This document shows positions 34,258-43,495 of a stretch of DNA of 64,000 bases, in pieces. The stretch spans positions 1-64,000 of the forward strand of contig JASLFU010000004.1 in the NCBI GenBank assembly GCA_030150405.1, given 5' to 3'. The notes under the pieces were generated by a model, which worked only from the letters and a program-made list of their open reading frames with translations, was not told where the DNA came from and made no database searches. The stretch's first letter is position 1. Each line of letters starts with the position of its first letter. Source of the stretch: Ignatzschineria sp. (lineage in GTDB: Bacteria > Pseudomonadota > Gammaproteobacteria > Cardiobacteriales > Wohlfahrtiimonadaceae). Made by a program: the position numbers and the translations under genes.

Positions 34258-34621
34258 TTTTTGCTCCTTTTGTCGCTTATCAATGAATTTTTACACCTAA
34301 TTTAAGTATAGTACGCTTCGCTAAAGAGCTACGATCTCTACGTTGATAGATCTCAAGGTGCCTTGTGAATATCCATACTTAAAAGGATCTTTTAAGGAAG
34401 TATCTTCAACATATTATATATTTATATATTGTTCAAGCGCCCCGCTATTTAGAGTTTTTATCACTCTCTTTAACGAAGCTAGCCACCTTTAATCTCTCTA
34501 AATGAAAACACCGAATTCCCCCGCAATAAATAGCAAAAGAGGGTATAATAGCCGCCACTTTAAGCCCCTCTTAAAGAGGCGAAATAGGGGTGAATTTGTT
34601 TAAGAAAGGAGATTACAGACG
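34258..34621. other. Divergent AT-rich intergenic region
   Basis: A stretch of 364 bases between the aldehyde dehydrogenase and tex genes with no credible coding frame or RNA gene. A run of alternating A and T occupies about 34411-34430. On the minus strand TTGAAC (34436-34431) and TATGTT (34413-34408) are spaced by 17 bases and could be the aldehyde dehydrogenase promoter. A consensus -10 for tex lies near the right end. Confidence 0.5.
34544..34549 (+). promoter_or_regulatory. -10 box for tex
   Basis: A perfect TATAAT lies 73 bases before the tex ATG and is followed by the GC-rich AGCCGCC. No good -35 box is present at the expected spacing. Confidence 0.38.
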
Positions 34622-36913
34622 ATGACGATTGACGCAGATATGAAGATGCATATCGCCAATATTCCCGCAAATATTGCCGCCACCATTGGCGCTAAAGTTC
34701 CCCAAGTGGCAGCGGCAATCAACCTGCTCGATGAGGGTGCAACGGTCCCCTTTATTGCTCGTTATCGTAAAGAAGCTACGGGGGGCTTAGATGATCAACA
34801 ACTCCGAGATTTAGAAGATAAACTGAGCTATCTACGGGAGCTTAATGAGCGCCGTAAAACGATTTTAGAGTCGATCGAATCGCAAGATAAACTTACGCCC
34901 GAACTAAGAGCGGCGATCAATCAAGCAGAGACAAAAACAGATCTTGAAGATCTCTACCTCCCCTATCGTCCAAAGCGGAGAACCCGTGCCCAGATCGCTA
35001 TTGAGGCAGGCATTGAGCCCTTAGCTATGGCCCTTTTTCAACAAGATGCTCCGGCAGATATTGAGCAGCTCGCCACAGAATATCTCAATCCTGAAGCCAA
35101 TTTTGCAGATAGCAAAGCAGTGTTAGATGGCGCGCGCTTTATCTTAATCGACCATATTGCCGAGCAAGCACAACTTGTGGGTCGACTACGAGATTTTATG
35201 TGGGAGAATGGGCTACTCACCTCCACCCTTATTGAAGGTAAAGAGGAGGAGGGTGCAAACTATAAAGATTACTTTAACTTTAGTGAAACCATTAAGACCA
35301 TTCCCTCCCATCGTGCCCTTGCCCTTCTTCGCGGTCGCAATGAGGAGATTTTAACCCTTGATCTCACTTTCCCCGAAGAGCTGCTCGCCTCTCCTCAACA
35401 ACTTATTGAAGAGTTCTTCGGTTTTCACAATCCTCATCAATGGTTAAGCGATACTATCCGTCTCAGTTGGCGTGCAAAACTCAATCTCTCCCTCTCGCTT
35501 GAACTGATCAATCGGATGCGAGAAGAGGCGGAGAGAGAAGCGATTAATGTTTTTGCTCGTAATCTTAAAGATCTTCTCCTCGCCTCCCCTGCCGGAGAAA
35601 AGCGCATTTTAGGAATCGACCCCGGCATTCGCACCGGCTGTAAAGTCGCGGTTGTTGATGAGACGGGAAAACTGCTCGATACCGCCACTATCTATCCCCA
35701 TCAACCCCGTAATGATTGGAATGGGTCGCTCCATACCCTTGCTGCACTTTGCCAAAAATATAAACCTGAGCTTGTAGCTATCGGCAATGGCACAGCTTCT
35801 CGCGAAACTGATCAACTGGTGGCAGACCTCAGTAAAATGGTCCCGGGGCTTAATCGAGTCGTGATTAGTGAAGCGGGGGCTTCCGTCTATTCTGCTTCTA
35901 AATTGGCCTCTCAGGAGTTTCCAGAGCTCGATGTCTCACTTCGAGGCGCAGTCTCTATAGCTCGCCGATTGCAAGACCCACTAGCTGAATTAGTGAAGAT
36001 CGACCCCAAATCGATCGGCGTTGGTCAATATCAGCATGATGTGAACCAAACCCAACTAAACCGCTCTTTAGAATCGGTTGTGGAAGATTGTGTAAACGCA
36101 GTGGGAGTGGATGCTAACACCGCATCGAGCGCGCTTCTTACCCAGGTGTCGGGCTTAAATGCCACTACTGCGGAAAATATTGTCGCTTATCGCGATGAAA
36201 ATGGCGCTTTCCCCAATCGTAATGCTCTTAAAAAAGTGCCCCGCCTTGGACCGAAAACATTTGAATTAGCCGCAGGTTTCTTACGTATTCGGGGGGAAAA
36301 CCCGCTCGATGCCTCTGCGGTTCACCCCGAGGCTTATCCTGTGGTGGAGCGTATTTTACAAAAACATGGAAAAGAACTCTCCGCTGTTATTGGAAATACT
36401 CAATTTTTAAGAACCTTAAAGCCCGAGGATTATGTGTGCGATAAATTTGGTGTGCCCACAATCCGGGATATTATTGAGGAACTTGATAAACCTGGCCGCG
36501 ACCCACGCCCTGAATTTGTCACAGCAAAACTACGGGATGATGTGCAGACCATGGAAGATCTTAAAGAGGGCATGACTCTTGAAGGTACCGTCACTAACGT
36601 GGCAAACTTCGGGGCCTTTGTAGATATTGGTGTGCATCAAGATGGGCTTGTACATATAAGCGCCCTTGCGGATCGATTTGTTAAAGATCCCCATGAGATT
36701 GTGAAAGTGGGTGATGTTGTAAAGGTTAAAGTGCTTGAGGTGGATATCCCCCGAAAACGTATCGGGCTTTCTATGCGTATGAGTGATGATCCTGCCACGA
36801 GTAGAGGGCAAAAAGGGCATGCACCGGCCACCCGTCAACAGCGAAATAGAGTCCAGAAAGAAGCGCCAAGTAATAATCCCTTTGCAGCCGCCTTAAAAGG
36901 CTTAAAACGGTAA
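34622..36913 (+). CDS. tex: Tex (YhgF) RNA-binding transcription accessory protein
   Basis: A highly conserved cytosolic nucleic-acid-binding protein of 763 residues. Order of parts: N-terminal helical region with GATVPFIARYRKEATGGLDD, a YqgF/RNase H-like domain starting at RILGIDPGIRTGCKVAVVDE (about 327), helix-hairpin-helix repeats around VAYRDENGAFPNRNALKKVPRLG, and a C-terminal S1 RNA-binding domain (LEGTVTNVANFGAFVDIGVHQ). Tex is linked to transcription, stress tolerance and virulence gene expression in several bacteria. Full length and apparently monocistronic. Confidence 0.96.
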   Translation: MTIDADMKMHIANIPANIAATIGAKVPQVAAAINLLDEGATVPFIARYRKEATGGLDDQQLRDLEDKLSYLRELNERRKTILESIESQDKLTPELRAAINQAETKTDLEDLYLPYRPKRRTRAQIAIEAGIEPLAMALFQQDAPADIEQLATEYLNPEANFADSKAVLDGARFILIDHIAEQAQLVGRLRDFMWENGLLTSTLIEGKEEEGANYKDYFNFSETIKTIPSHRALALLRGRNEEILTLDLTFPEELLASPQQLIEEFFGFHNPHQWLSDTIRLSWRAKLNLSLSLELINRMREEAEREAINVFARNLKDLLLASPAGEKRILGIDPGIRTGCKVAVVDETGKLLDTATIYPHQPRNDWNGSLHTLAALCQKYKPELVAIGNGTASRETDQLVADLSKMVPGLNRVVISEAGASVYSASKLASQEFPELDVSLRGAVSIARRLQDPLAELVKIDPKSIGVGQYQHDVNQTQLNRSLESVVEDCVNAVGVDANTASSALLTQVSGLNATTAENIVAYRDENGAFPNRNALKKVPRLGPKTFELAAGFLRIRGENPLDASAVHPEAYPVVERILQKHGKELSAVIGNTQFLRTLKPEDYVCDKFGVPTIRDIIEELDKPGRDPRPEFVTAKLRDDVQTMEDLKEGMTLEGTVTNVANFGAFVDIGVHQDGLVHISALADRFVKDPHEIVKVGDVVKVKVLEVDIPRKRIGLSMRMSDDPATSRGQKGHAPATRQQRNRVQKEAPSNNPFAAALKGLKR

Positions 36914-37028
36914 TCGTTATTCATTCATCTATAACAAGAGTGCGCCCGCGCAAAATGGGCGCTCTCTGATAAAATGGCATAGATCATGCATATATCGATT
37001 TATCACCCCTTTTAAATTGAGGTAATCT

Positions 37029-37433
37029 ATGAGATTTTCGCTCCGTAGCGCCCTTTTAGCGCTCACCCTACTTTTTCTTACAGCCTGTAGTGATACCCAT
37101 AAACCTGAAATGGCTATTAATGAGTTTTACGATGAGCTCTCTTTAGGTCGTTACTCACAAGCGATTGTTCTTTTTGATCTTGGAGAGTTACCGGAAGCCT
37201 TTCATGAAAAAGGACTTCTCTATGAGACGATGACGGCAATTTTTGAAGAACTTGCGAGAAATATTCGTGCCAAAGGGGGAATCGAGCAGATCGACTTTAG
37301 CTCCGTAGAGTTCAATGAGGCAAAAGATGAAGCAGTGGTGCGCTATACACTACAGCTTAAAGATGGAAGCTCGACGCCAGATACTCTCTACCTCACTAAA
37401 GATGAAACTCACTTCTGGCGCTTAACACTCTAA
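37029..37433 (+). CDS. Small lipoprotein of unknown function
   Basis: A protein of 134 residues with a lipoprotein signal ending in the lipobox LTAC, acylated at about Cys 20. The mature part (NEFYDELSLGRYSQAIVLFD and later VRYTLQLKDGS) resembles the NTF2-like cone fold of DUF4878-type lipoproteins, but that is a weak visual match. Asp at position +2 is absent (SD follows the Cys), so outer-membrane sorting is possible. GAGG lies 6 bases before the ATG. It stands alone between tex and a bidirectional terminator. Confidence 0.72.
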   Translation: MRFSLRSALLALTLLFLTACSDTHKPEMAINEFYDELSLGRYSQAIVLFDLGELPEAFHEKGLLYETMTAIFEELARNIRAKGGIEQIDFSSVEFNEAKDEAVVRYTLQLKDGSSTPDTLYLTKDETHFWRLTL

Positions 37434-37492
37434 GGATATAAACATTTAGAGTCTCTCTCTTTCTCTTTAATCCGCTACCAAACATCTATAAA

Positions 37493-37526
37493 AAAGCCCC
37501 TTAAAACAATCTGTTTAAGGGGCTTT
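37493..37526. terminator. Strong bidirectional intrinsic terminator
   Basis: A perfect 13-base stem (AAAGCCCCTTAAA / TTTAAGGGGCTTT) with an 8-base loop gives a U-rich end in both directions. It closes the lipoprotein gene on the plus strand and the der operon on the minus strand. Confidence 0.93.
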
Positions 37527-37567
37527 ATTTGTTTCCGAAAAGAGATAACGCGAAAACTTACATTAAG

Positions 37568-38974
37568 CTAGCGGAATCTACAGGCTTGCGCTTGCTTCCG
37601 TTTACGCTTTGCACTGCCTCGAACTTCTGTCTTCTTCCCGGGGCGGTTTGCATAAGGGTTATCGTTCGTACGATAAACAATACGCACCGGCGAGCCATGG
37701 ATTTTCAGCTCCTCCCGGAAGGTTTTACTCAGGTAACGGGTATAGCTCTCTTTTACATATTGCGTACGATTGCCATGAACAATTACCCGTAGAGGATTCT
37801 TCCCCCCTTGGTGAGCATAACGAAGCTTAGGTGCATAGCCCTTCTCCATCGGCGGCTGATGATTTTGTACCGCATATTCCAAAATATTGGAGAGCTCATT
37901 CGTGGTAAATTCCCGCATCGCATGATCATAAGTACGGATCGCCTCACGAATCACCTGCTTAACCGCTGTCCCCTTAAGGGCCGAGATAAAAATGGGTTGA
38001 GTAAAATCGATAAAGGCAAAGCGGCGAGCAAAATCTTGCTGAATCCAGCTCTTCTCATCCTCTTCGAGGGAATCCCACTTATTAACGGCAAGCACTAAAC
38101 CTTTACCCGCATCTAAAACATGCCCTAAGAGCGTTGCATCTTGATCTGATAAGCCCTCTTTAGCATCAAAGACGAACACGACAACATTCGATTTCTCTAG
38201 CGCATCTAAACTCTTTAAAACGCTAAATTTCTCGATCATATCGGTGACTCGGCTCCGACGACGAATCCCTGCTGTATCGATCAGAATAAATTCCCGCCCT
38301 TCTGTTTCAAAGGGTACCTCAATGGCATCACGGGTCGTACCCGCAACATCCGTAGCAAGAAGACGCTCTTCCCCAATAATCTGGTTAATCAGGGTCGATT
38401 TTCCAGCGTTTGGACGACCAAAAACCGCAAGGCGAATAATGTCATCCTCTTCCTCTTCGAAGAACTCCGCCTCTTCAGGAAGATCAAGCTCCTCAAAAGC
38501 GACCTCCATCAGCTCATGAAAACCTTGATTATGCGTGGCAGCTACCGGCATCGGCCGGCCTAAGCCTAAAGCGTAAAACTCACTGGCTACAATATCCCCA
38601 TCGAGTCCTTCCACTTTATTCACCACAACAATCGTCTTTTTCCCCATACGACGGAGACGCTCTGCAATAGATTCATCATAGCCGGTAATACCTACACGAC
38701 CATCTACGATGAAAAAGATAAGATCGGCCTCTTCCACCGCAATCCATGCCTGCCCTGCGATGAGGCTATCCATCTCATTTTTATCGCCAGAGAGCCCGCC
38801 TGTGTCGAGCACACGATAGGGTTTATCCCCTACCTTTCCCTCACCATATTGGCGATCTCGAGTAAGCCCGGGCTGGTCGGCAACAAGTGCATCACGCGTA
38901 CGGGTTAAAACATTATAAATGGTCGATTTCCCCACATTAGGGCGACCGACCAAGGCAATAATCGGTAATGACAT
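37568..38974 (-). CDS. der: Ribosome biogenesis GTPase Der (EngA)
   Basis: An essential GTPase with two tandem G domains that assists 50S ribosomal subunit assembly. The first P-loop GRPNVGKS is at residues 10-17 and the second GRPNAGKS follows an acidic linker (EEAEFFEEEEDD). A C-terminal KH-like domain (IHGSPVRIVYRTNDNPYANRPGKK region) and a basic tail follow. From the chosen ATG it has 468 residues (E. coli 490). The open frame runs 32 codons further upstream, but that part lies inside bamB and lacks homology; the ATG used here follows the bamB stop by one base. Last gene of the cluster. Confidence 0.95.
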   Translation of the reverse strand: MSLPIIALVGRPNVGKSTIYNVLTRTRDALVADQPGLTRDRQYGEGKVGDKPYRVLDTGGLSGDKNEMDSLIAGQAWIAVEEADLIFFIVDGRVGITGYDESIAERLRRMGKKTIVVVNKVEGLDGDIVASEFYALGLGRPMPVAATHNQGFHELMEVAFEELDLPEEAEFFEEEEDDIIRLAVFGRPNAGKSTLINQIIGEERLLATDVAGTTRDAIEVPFETEGREFILIDTAGIRRRSRVTDMIEKFSVLKSLDALEKSNVVVFVFDAKEGLSDQDATLLGHVLDAGKGLVLAVNKWDSLEEDEKSWIQQDFARRFAFIDFTQPIFISALKGTAVKQVIREAIRTYDHAMREFTTNELSNILEYAVQNHQPPMEKGYAPKLRYAHQGGKNPLRVIVHGNRTQYVKESYTRYLSKTFREELKIHGSPVRIVYRTNDNPYANRPGKKTEVRGSAKRKRKQAQACRFR

Positions 38975-38975
38975 A

Positions 38976-40112
38976 CTAAATAGATACCTTATATAAGTTA
39001 CCCTGAACATCCTGTAATAAAACAGCGCCACCAATGGCGTTGATATCGGGTAAAAACTTCGATTTAGCAACCTGTGTAGAGCTCGTTACTCGGCCTGTTG
39101 TCGCATCAATCAGATGAACATAACCTTCATAGTCTCCCACCACAATTCGGCCCTGAAGAATCACAGGTTTTGTTAAGAAGCGCCCAGTAAGCTCAACATT
39201 CAACCACTTCTCTTCACCTGTAGCCGCGGCTAAAGCACGCACTGAGCTATCCTCTTCTACAGCGTAGATGGTATCTCCATCAAAGGCCATACCTGAATAG
39301 ACACCTTCGCCCGCTTGCCATAGAATCTCACCATTGTGGGTAATTGCACTTACCCCCGCTCTTAACTCACCTGCAAAGATATGGCGAGGAGTGATAATTA
39401 AGGGGGCATCGATATCCCGTAAACGGCCACTAAAACTCGCATTTTTGGGATTAGAGAGCACAATCTCCCAAAGCTCTTCACCATGCTGCAATGTTACGGC
39501 AGCTAAACGGCCAAGCTCTCCGGGGATGATTAATCTATCCCCTGCAATAGCAGGTGCTGCACCGCCTCGCAGGGTGAGCTCCGGGGCATTCATTAAATAT
39601 GCCCAAGCAGGCTCTCCGGAATGAAGATCAAAGGTCTCCACTACACCGGCAAGTGTGCGAATAATGGCTAAACGCCCATCACTAATAGGGGTTGCTGCAG
39701 GCACACCTAAAAGTTTACGCGTCCATAAAATCTCCCCATTATTCGCTGAAAGTGCGGCTAAATGGCCATCTTTACGTCCTACTAAAAGTACCCCATCTTG
39801 ATAGGTAATACCGCTATAGAGCTTACCAACATTGCGCTCCCAAAGCTTCTGCCCTGTGGCACTATTGATAGCGGCAACGCCTCCGCTACTTCCCGCGATA
39901 TAGAGCGTTCCCATATTATCTTCAGCAATTTCAAAACGAAGATCCGCTCCCTTCTCTGTTGCTGCTCCCGCCTTAACCGACCAGTCCACCTGGGAAGTAG
40001 AGACTACAGAAGGGTTAATGGGCGCTGGAGGCACAAGGTTACTCTTTCCTCTTAAGCCGCCGCAAGCTGTTAATATCAGCGAAAGCGATAATACAAAAGT
40101 TAATTTCTTCAT
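38976..40112 (-). CDS. bamB: Outer membrane protein assembly factor BamB
   Basis: A lipoprotein of the BAM complex that helps insert beta-barrel proteins into the outer membrane. The signal peptide ends in the lipobox LTAC, acylated at Cys 17. The rest is an eight-bladed beta-propeller of PQQ-like repeats, seen as recurring units such as AINSATGQKLWERNVG and ALSANNGEILWTRKL. It has 378 residues from the chosen ATG. A second ATG three codons upstream overlaps the AGAGGA ribosome-binding site, so the later one is preferred. It lies in the conserved yfgM-bamB-der order. Confidence 0.95.
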   Translation of the reverse strand: MKKLTFVLSLSLILTACGGLRGKSNLVPPAPINPSVVSTSQVDWSVKAGAATEKGADLRFEIAEDNMGTLYIAGSSGGVAAINSATGQKLWERNVGKLYSGITYQDGVLLVGRKDGHLAALSANNGEILWTRKLLGVPAATPISDGRLAIIRTLAGVVETFDLHSGEPAWAYLMNAPELTLRGGAAPAIAGDRLIIPGELGRLAAVTLQHGEELWEIVLSNPKNASFSGRLRDIDAPLIITPRHIFAGELRAGVSAITHNGEILWQAGEGVYSGMAFDGDTIYAVEEDSSVRALAAATGEEKWLNVELTGRFLTKPVILQGRIVVGDYEGYVHLIDATTGRVTSSTQVAKSKFLPDINAIGGAVLLQDVQGNLYKVSI

Positions 40113-40131
40113 GCTAAGCATTCCTCTTTTT

Positions 40132-40758
40132 CTACTCAGTCACATTGCTTAACGTGGCGAGTTTCTGCGCTGCATTTTCGGGGACAACATCTGCTAAAAG
40201 CGCCTCTTCATATGAAATTTTTGCATCGGCTAATTTACCTTGAGCAACAAAAATATCCCCTTCTAATGTCTTCACTAATCCTCTAAATTCTACGGCATCA
40301 ATGCTCTTTAAAGTAGCTAAAGCGCCGTCGAAATTATCTTGATCAAATTGCACATTGGCTAAACGGTAAGCTAAGAGCGAAGCTAAACCTGCATCTTTTT
40401 CCTCTTTAAGCGCCTCTTGAAGCAGTGTTTCTGCCTCAGCAAAATTATCCGCCTCATGAGCTTGTTTAGCTAAAAGGAGCGTCCCAAAGGTTTTATAGGT
40501 CTGATTATCTTGGGCAAAGAGCGCACTTGCATCTTCAATCTGCTGAATATTTCCCGCCTCTAAAGCATCTACAAATGCAGCATATGTTTGATACTCAGTG
40601 GCGATTTTTTGCTTCTTTTGCCCTTTATAATACTCAACACCAAAGATAGAGCCGATCACCACCACCACTAAAAAAACCAAATAGGTACTATTGCGCTTTA
40701 GCCAATCGAGAAGCGCTTCTGCTCTCTGCTCATCTGTTTCAAATTGATTAAGACTCAT
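40132..40758 (-). CDS. yfgM: YfgM-type TPR protein, ancillary to SecYEG
   Basis: An inner-membrane protein of 208 residues with a cytoplasmic N-terminus, one helix (TYLVFLVVVVIGSIFGVEYY, about 25-44) and a periplasmic tetratricopeptide-repeat region. YfgM interacts with the Sec translocon and the PpiD chaperone and has been tied to periplasmic chaperone traffic in E. coli. AAGGA lies 8 bases before the ATG. The gene sits between hisS and bamB, its usual place. Confidence 0.92.
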   Translation of the reverse strand: MSLNQFETDEQRAEALLDWLKRNSTYLVFLVVVVIGSIFGVEYYKGQKKQKIATEYQTYAAFVDALEAGNIQQIEDASALFAQDNQTYKTFGTLLLAKQAHEADNFAEAETLLQEALKEEKDAGLASLLAYRLANVQFDQDNFDGALATLKSIDAVEFRGLVKTLEGDIFVAQGKLADAKISYEEALLADVVPENAAQKLATLSNVTE

Positions 40759-40770
40759 TCTTTTAGTTCC

Positions 40771-42051
40771 TTAATTTGCCATATTCTCAGTAAGCCACTG
40801 AGCAATCTCTGAAAATTCAATATTATGTTGCTCCCCATCTTCACGCAAATCTTTTAAGGTCACAACACCCTCTTCAAGCTCATTATCGCCCATAATAAGG
40901 GCAAATTTTGCCTGCGAGCGATCTGCTCTACGCATCTGCGAGCGCATACTTCCTCCACCAAGATTTGATGCAATCTTTACATTAGGCAGGGCATCTCGAA
41001 GGGATTCCACAAGTTTTAACCCCTCTAAGGTCGCCTTTTCACCTAAAAAGATTGTAGAGAGTAACGGGAAAGACTCCTTCGCTTCTACGCCACACTCTTT
41101 ACAGAGTAGAATCAAGCGCTCCATCCCCATACCAAAACCGATCGCCGGAGTATGACGTCCTCCGAGCTCTTCAACCATCTTATCGTAACGCCCACCTCCG
41201 CAAACGGTGCCCTGCGCTCCTAACTTTGTGGTTGTCCACTCAAAAACTGTACGGGTGTAGTAATCCATTCCCCGAACAATACGGGGGTTAACAATATAGT
41301 CGATCCCCAATAGATCGAGCTGTTTACAGAGCGTCTCAAAGTGTGTTTTAGAGGCCTCATCTAAATGCTCTAAAAGTTGTGGAGCCCCCTGAATGATCTC
41401 ATCAAGATCAGGGTTTTTAGAATCTAAAATACGCAAAGGATTGGTATAAAGACGGCGCAAACTATCCTCATCGAGTTGATCTTTAAAACCTTCAAAATAT
41501 TGGATAAGTTTTTCACGGTATACTTTTCGGCTCTCTGCAGTGCCCATGGAGTTGATCTCTAACTGCACTTCATCTCGAATACCCAGGCGAATCCAGAGGC
41601 GATTTAACATCGCTAACATCTCAGCATCAACATCTGGTGTTTCAACACCAAAAACCTCAATATCTGCCTGATGAAACTGACGATACCGCCCCTTTTGAGG
41701 ACGCTCATAACGGAAACAAGGGCCAATTTGCCACACCTTTTGGATCTGATTATGAAACAATCCATTTTGTACGCCTGCACGTACAATCCCCGCCGTCATC
41801 TCTGGGCGCAAGGTTAGACTGAGGTTGTCATTCTGATCAGGGAAAGTGTACATCTCCTTTTCCACAATATCAGTGACTTCACCAAGGGAACGGGTAAAGA
41901 GGCGAGTCTCTTCAAGCATCGGGGTGCGTAATTCGGCATACCCATACTCTGCAAAAATCGCCTTAAGCTCCCCTTCAATCGTTTGCCAATAACTGCTCTC
42001 TTCAGGTAGCCAATCGTGCATCCCTCGAATTGCGTTAATCTTTTTACTCAT
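40771..42051 (-). CDS. hisS: Histidine--tRNA ligase
   Basis: Class II synthetase of 426 residues that charges tRNA-His. Class II motif 2 is recognisable in CFRYERPQKGRYRQFHQADIE. The histidine-specific blocks RGMDYYTRTVFEW and GGGRYDKMVEELGG follow, then motif 3 (GFGMGMERLILL). The C-terminal anticodon-binding domain is complete. The start lies 3 bases after the rodZ stop. In most related genomes ispG lies between rodZ and hisS; it is absent here. Confidence 0.96.
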   Translation of the reverse strand: MSKKINAIRGMHDWLPEESSYWQTIEGELKAIFAEYGYAELRTPMLEETRLFTRSLGEVTDIVEKEMYTFPDQNDNLSLTLRPEMTAGIVRAGVQNGLFHNQIQKVWQIGPCFRYERPQKGRYRQFHQADIEVFGVETPDVDAEMLAMLNRLWIRLGIRDEVQLEINSMGTAESRKVYREKLIQYFEGFKDQLDEDSLRRLYTNPLRILDSKNPDLDEIIQGAPQLLEHLDEASKTHFETLCKQLDLLGIDYIVNPRIVRGMDYYTRTVFEWTTTKLGAQGTVCGGGRYDKMVEELGGRHTPAIGFGMGMERLILLCKECGVEAKESFPLLSTIFLGEKATLEGLKLVESLRDALPNVKIASNLGGGSMRSQMRRADRSQAKFALIMGDNELEEGVVTLKDLREDGEQHNIEFSEIAQWLTENMAN

Positions 42052-42054
42052 AAT

Positions 42055-43482
42055 TTATCGATACTCCTCAGAGTTTAACGAAAAGCGCATAATCGTTACG
42101 CCCTCGGTTGCAGGTTTGTAGCGGTAAGCCGGAATCTCTACCCCATCCGCGCTAATTTTCTCAATGGCGTGGGGATTTCCTAATTGTACGTCAAAACTTC
42201 CTAATGCTTGCAAGCGGTACTCTTCCCCGCCTCGTAAAATACGGCTCGTTAAGATATCGCCCTTCGCATCAATGATCTCTAATGTGGTCAGATCGCTTGC
42301 ACTAAAACGAAATTCAACGGGGCTAAAATCGATCTCTTCTTGCGACTCTTGACGCGCCTCTAAAAGCGCATCCCGCTTCTCTAAAAAGAGGGTGAGCTCC
42401 TCGGAAAATTGCTCTTCAGTGATCTTTTCAAGGCTTAGGGCTTCCTCTATTTCAGCTCGAAATTCGGCCTCTTCCTCAGCCATTTGGCGCTGAAAACGCT
42501 CTTCATCGATCCGCTTGCCAGAGATTAAGGTACGCCCTAAAAACTCAAAAAAGCCTAACGGCTGATCATAAATAGAGAAACTCTCTTGGCTCTCTTTCGC
42601 TAGTGTTGCATTGAGTTCCTGAGTGCCTCCAGGCCCTAAGCGCTCTCTCTTTGAACCTAAGTAGAGATAGAGCGGATGCTGATCTGCCAGTAGAAGAGAA
42701 GGCGCATTACGATTATGGGAAAGATCAATTTTAGGCAGCGAAGCTTGATCGATAAGGGCTGCATAATAACGTGTTGCCCCACCTAACGTTTCAAAATTTG
42801 TGGTGACCTTTTGAATGCTTTTATCTTCCACAATGGCCTCGTGATCCCCGAGATTCTTTTCCGCTCGGGCTAGGGATTCTAGCGCTTCTTCCTCTAAATA
42901 ATAAGGCTGCGCCCTCTTCTCGCCCTCTTTTGCCTCAGGATGATCTTTCAGAAGCTCATCTAAACTCTTTTGGGCAGTCTGTGAGCTCTGTTGCTCAAAC
43001 TCTAAAGGGGGAAGACGTTCCTCTAATACAGAGGGAGAGCCCTCGTCACGCGCACCCCAGTTATCTTTAAATTGTGGGGAAAGATTAATCGGGATCACGC
43101 CGGACTGAATTAAAAATGCGATACCCGCAATAACTAGAATCACAAATCCTACATAATATTTTAAGGTGAGATTCTTCTTTTTATCTTCTGCTTCCCGCTT
43201 AACTTGGGAGCTCTTTAAAATGCCTTGCGCAAAAGGATCATTGCTGTCGTGTAAATTTTCGATAATCGTCTCATATTTAGAGCGATCTAAACCTAAAAAC
43301 TTTACATATTTTCGAAGATGGTTCTTGGCATAAAGAAGCGCGCCAATCTCGCTATAATCGCCGCTTTCAAGCGCTTCAATGACAGCAACTCGGAGCGATA
43401 ATGCCCGTGAAACATCATCAATAGAGATCTGCTGCGATTCCCGCGCTTCTCGTAATGTTTGCCCTAATTCTGCTGCTTGCAT
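42055..43482 (-). CDS. rodZ: RodZ-like cytoskeletal/cell-shape protein
   Basis: A bitopic membrane protein of 475 residues (E. coli RodZ has 337). Residues about 1-75 form the helix-turn-helix domain that binds MreB (LGQTLREARESQQISIDDVS). The membrane helix is at about 108-126. The periplasmic part ends in a DUF4115-like beta domain (about 388-470). Two parts are unusual in length: a linker of more than 200 residues after the helix and a very acidic, probably coiled-coil segment (about 325-383) just before the terminal domain. It is located between pilW and hisS as expected. AAAGG precedes the ATG. Confidence 0.87.
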   Translation of the reverse strand: MQAAELGQTLREARESQQISIDDVSRALSLRVAVIEALESGDYSEIGALLYAKNHLRKYVKFLGLDRSKYETIIENLHDSNDPFAQGILKSSQVKREAEDKKKNLTLKYYVGFVILVIAGIAFLIQSGVIPINLSPQFKDNWGARDEGSPSVLEERLPPLEFEQQSSQTAQKSLDELLKDHPEAKEGEKRAQPYYLEEEALESLARAEKNLGDHEAIVEDKSIQKVTTNFETLGGATRYYAALIDQASLPKIDLSHNRNAPSLLLADQHPLYLYLGSKRERLGPGGTQELNATLAKESQESFSIYDQPLGFFEFLGRTLISGKRIDEERFQRQMAEEEAEFRAEIEEALSLEKITEEQFSEELTLFLEKRDALLEARQESQEEIDFSPVEFRFSASDLTTLEIIDAKGDILTSRILRGGEEYRLQALGSFDVQLGNPHAIEKISADGVEIPAYRYKPATEGVTIMRFSLNSEEYR

Positions 43483-43495
43483 CTTGTAACCTTTC

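Noticed and set aside
34411..34430. AT-alternating stretch as a replication or recombination site
   Set aside because: No iterons, DnaA boxes or flanking repeats were seen. A promoter-associated AT tract is the simpler reading.
36937..36965. GC-rich hairpin (AGAG..CGCCC / GGGCGCTCT) after tex as an intrinsic terminator
   Set aside because: The stem has a 2-base bulge and is not followed by a T tract (CTGATAAAATGG), so intrinsic termination is not supported.
37529..38519. Several plus-strand open frames antisense to der
   Set aside because: They are shadows of a strongly conserved GTPase gene; none has a family match or a ribosome-binding site.
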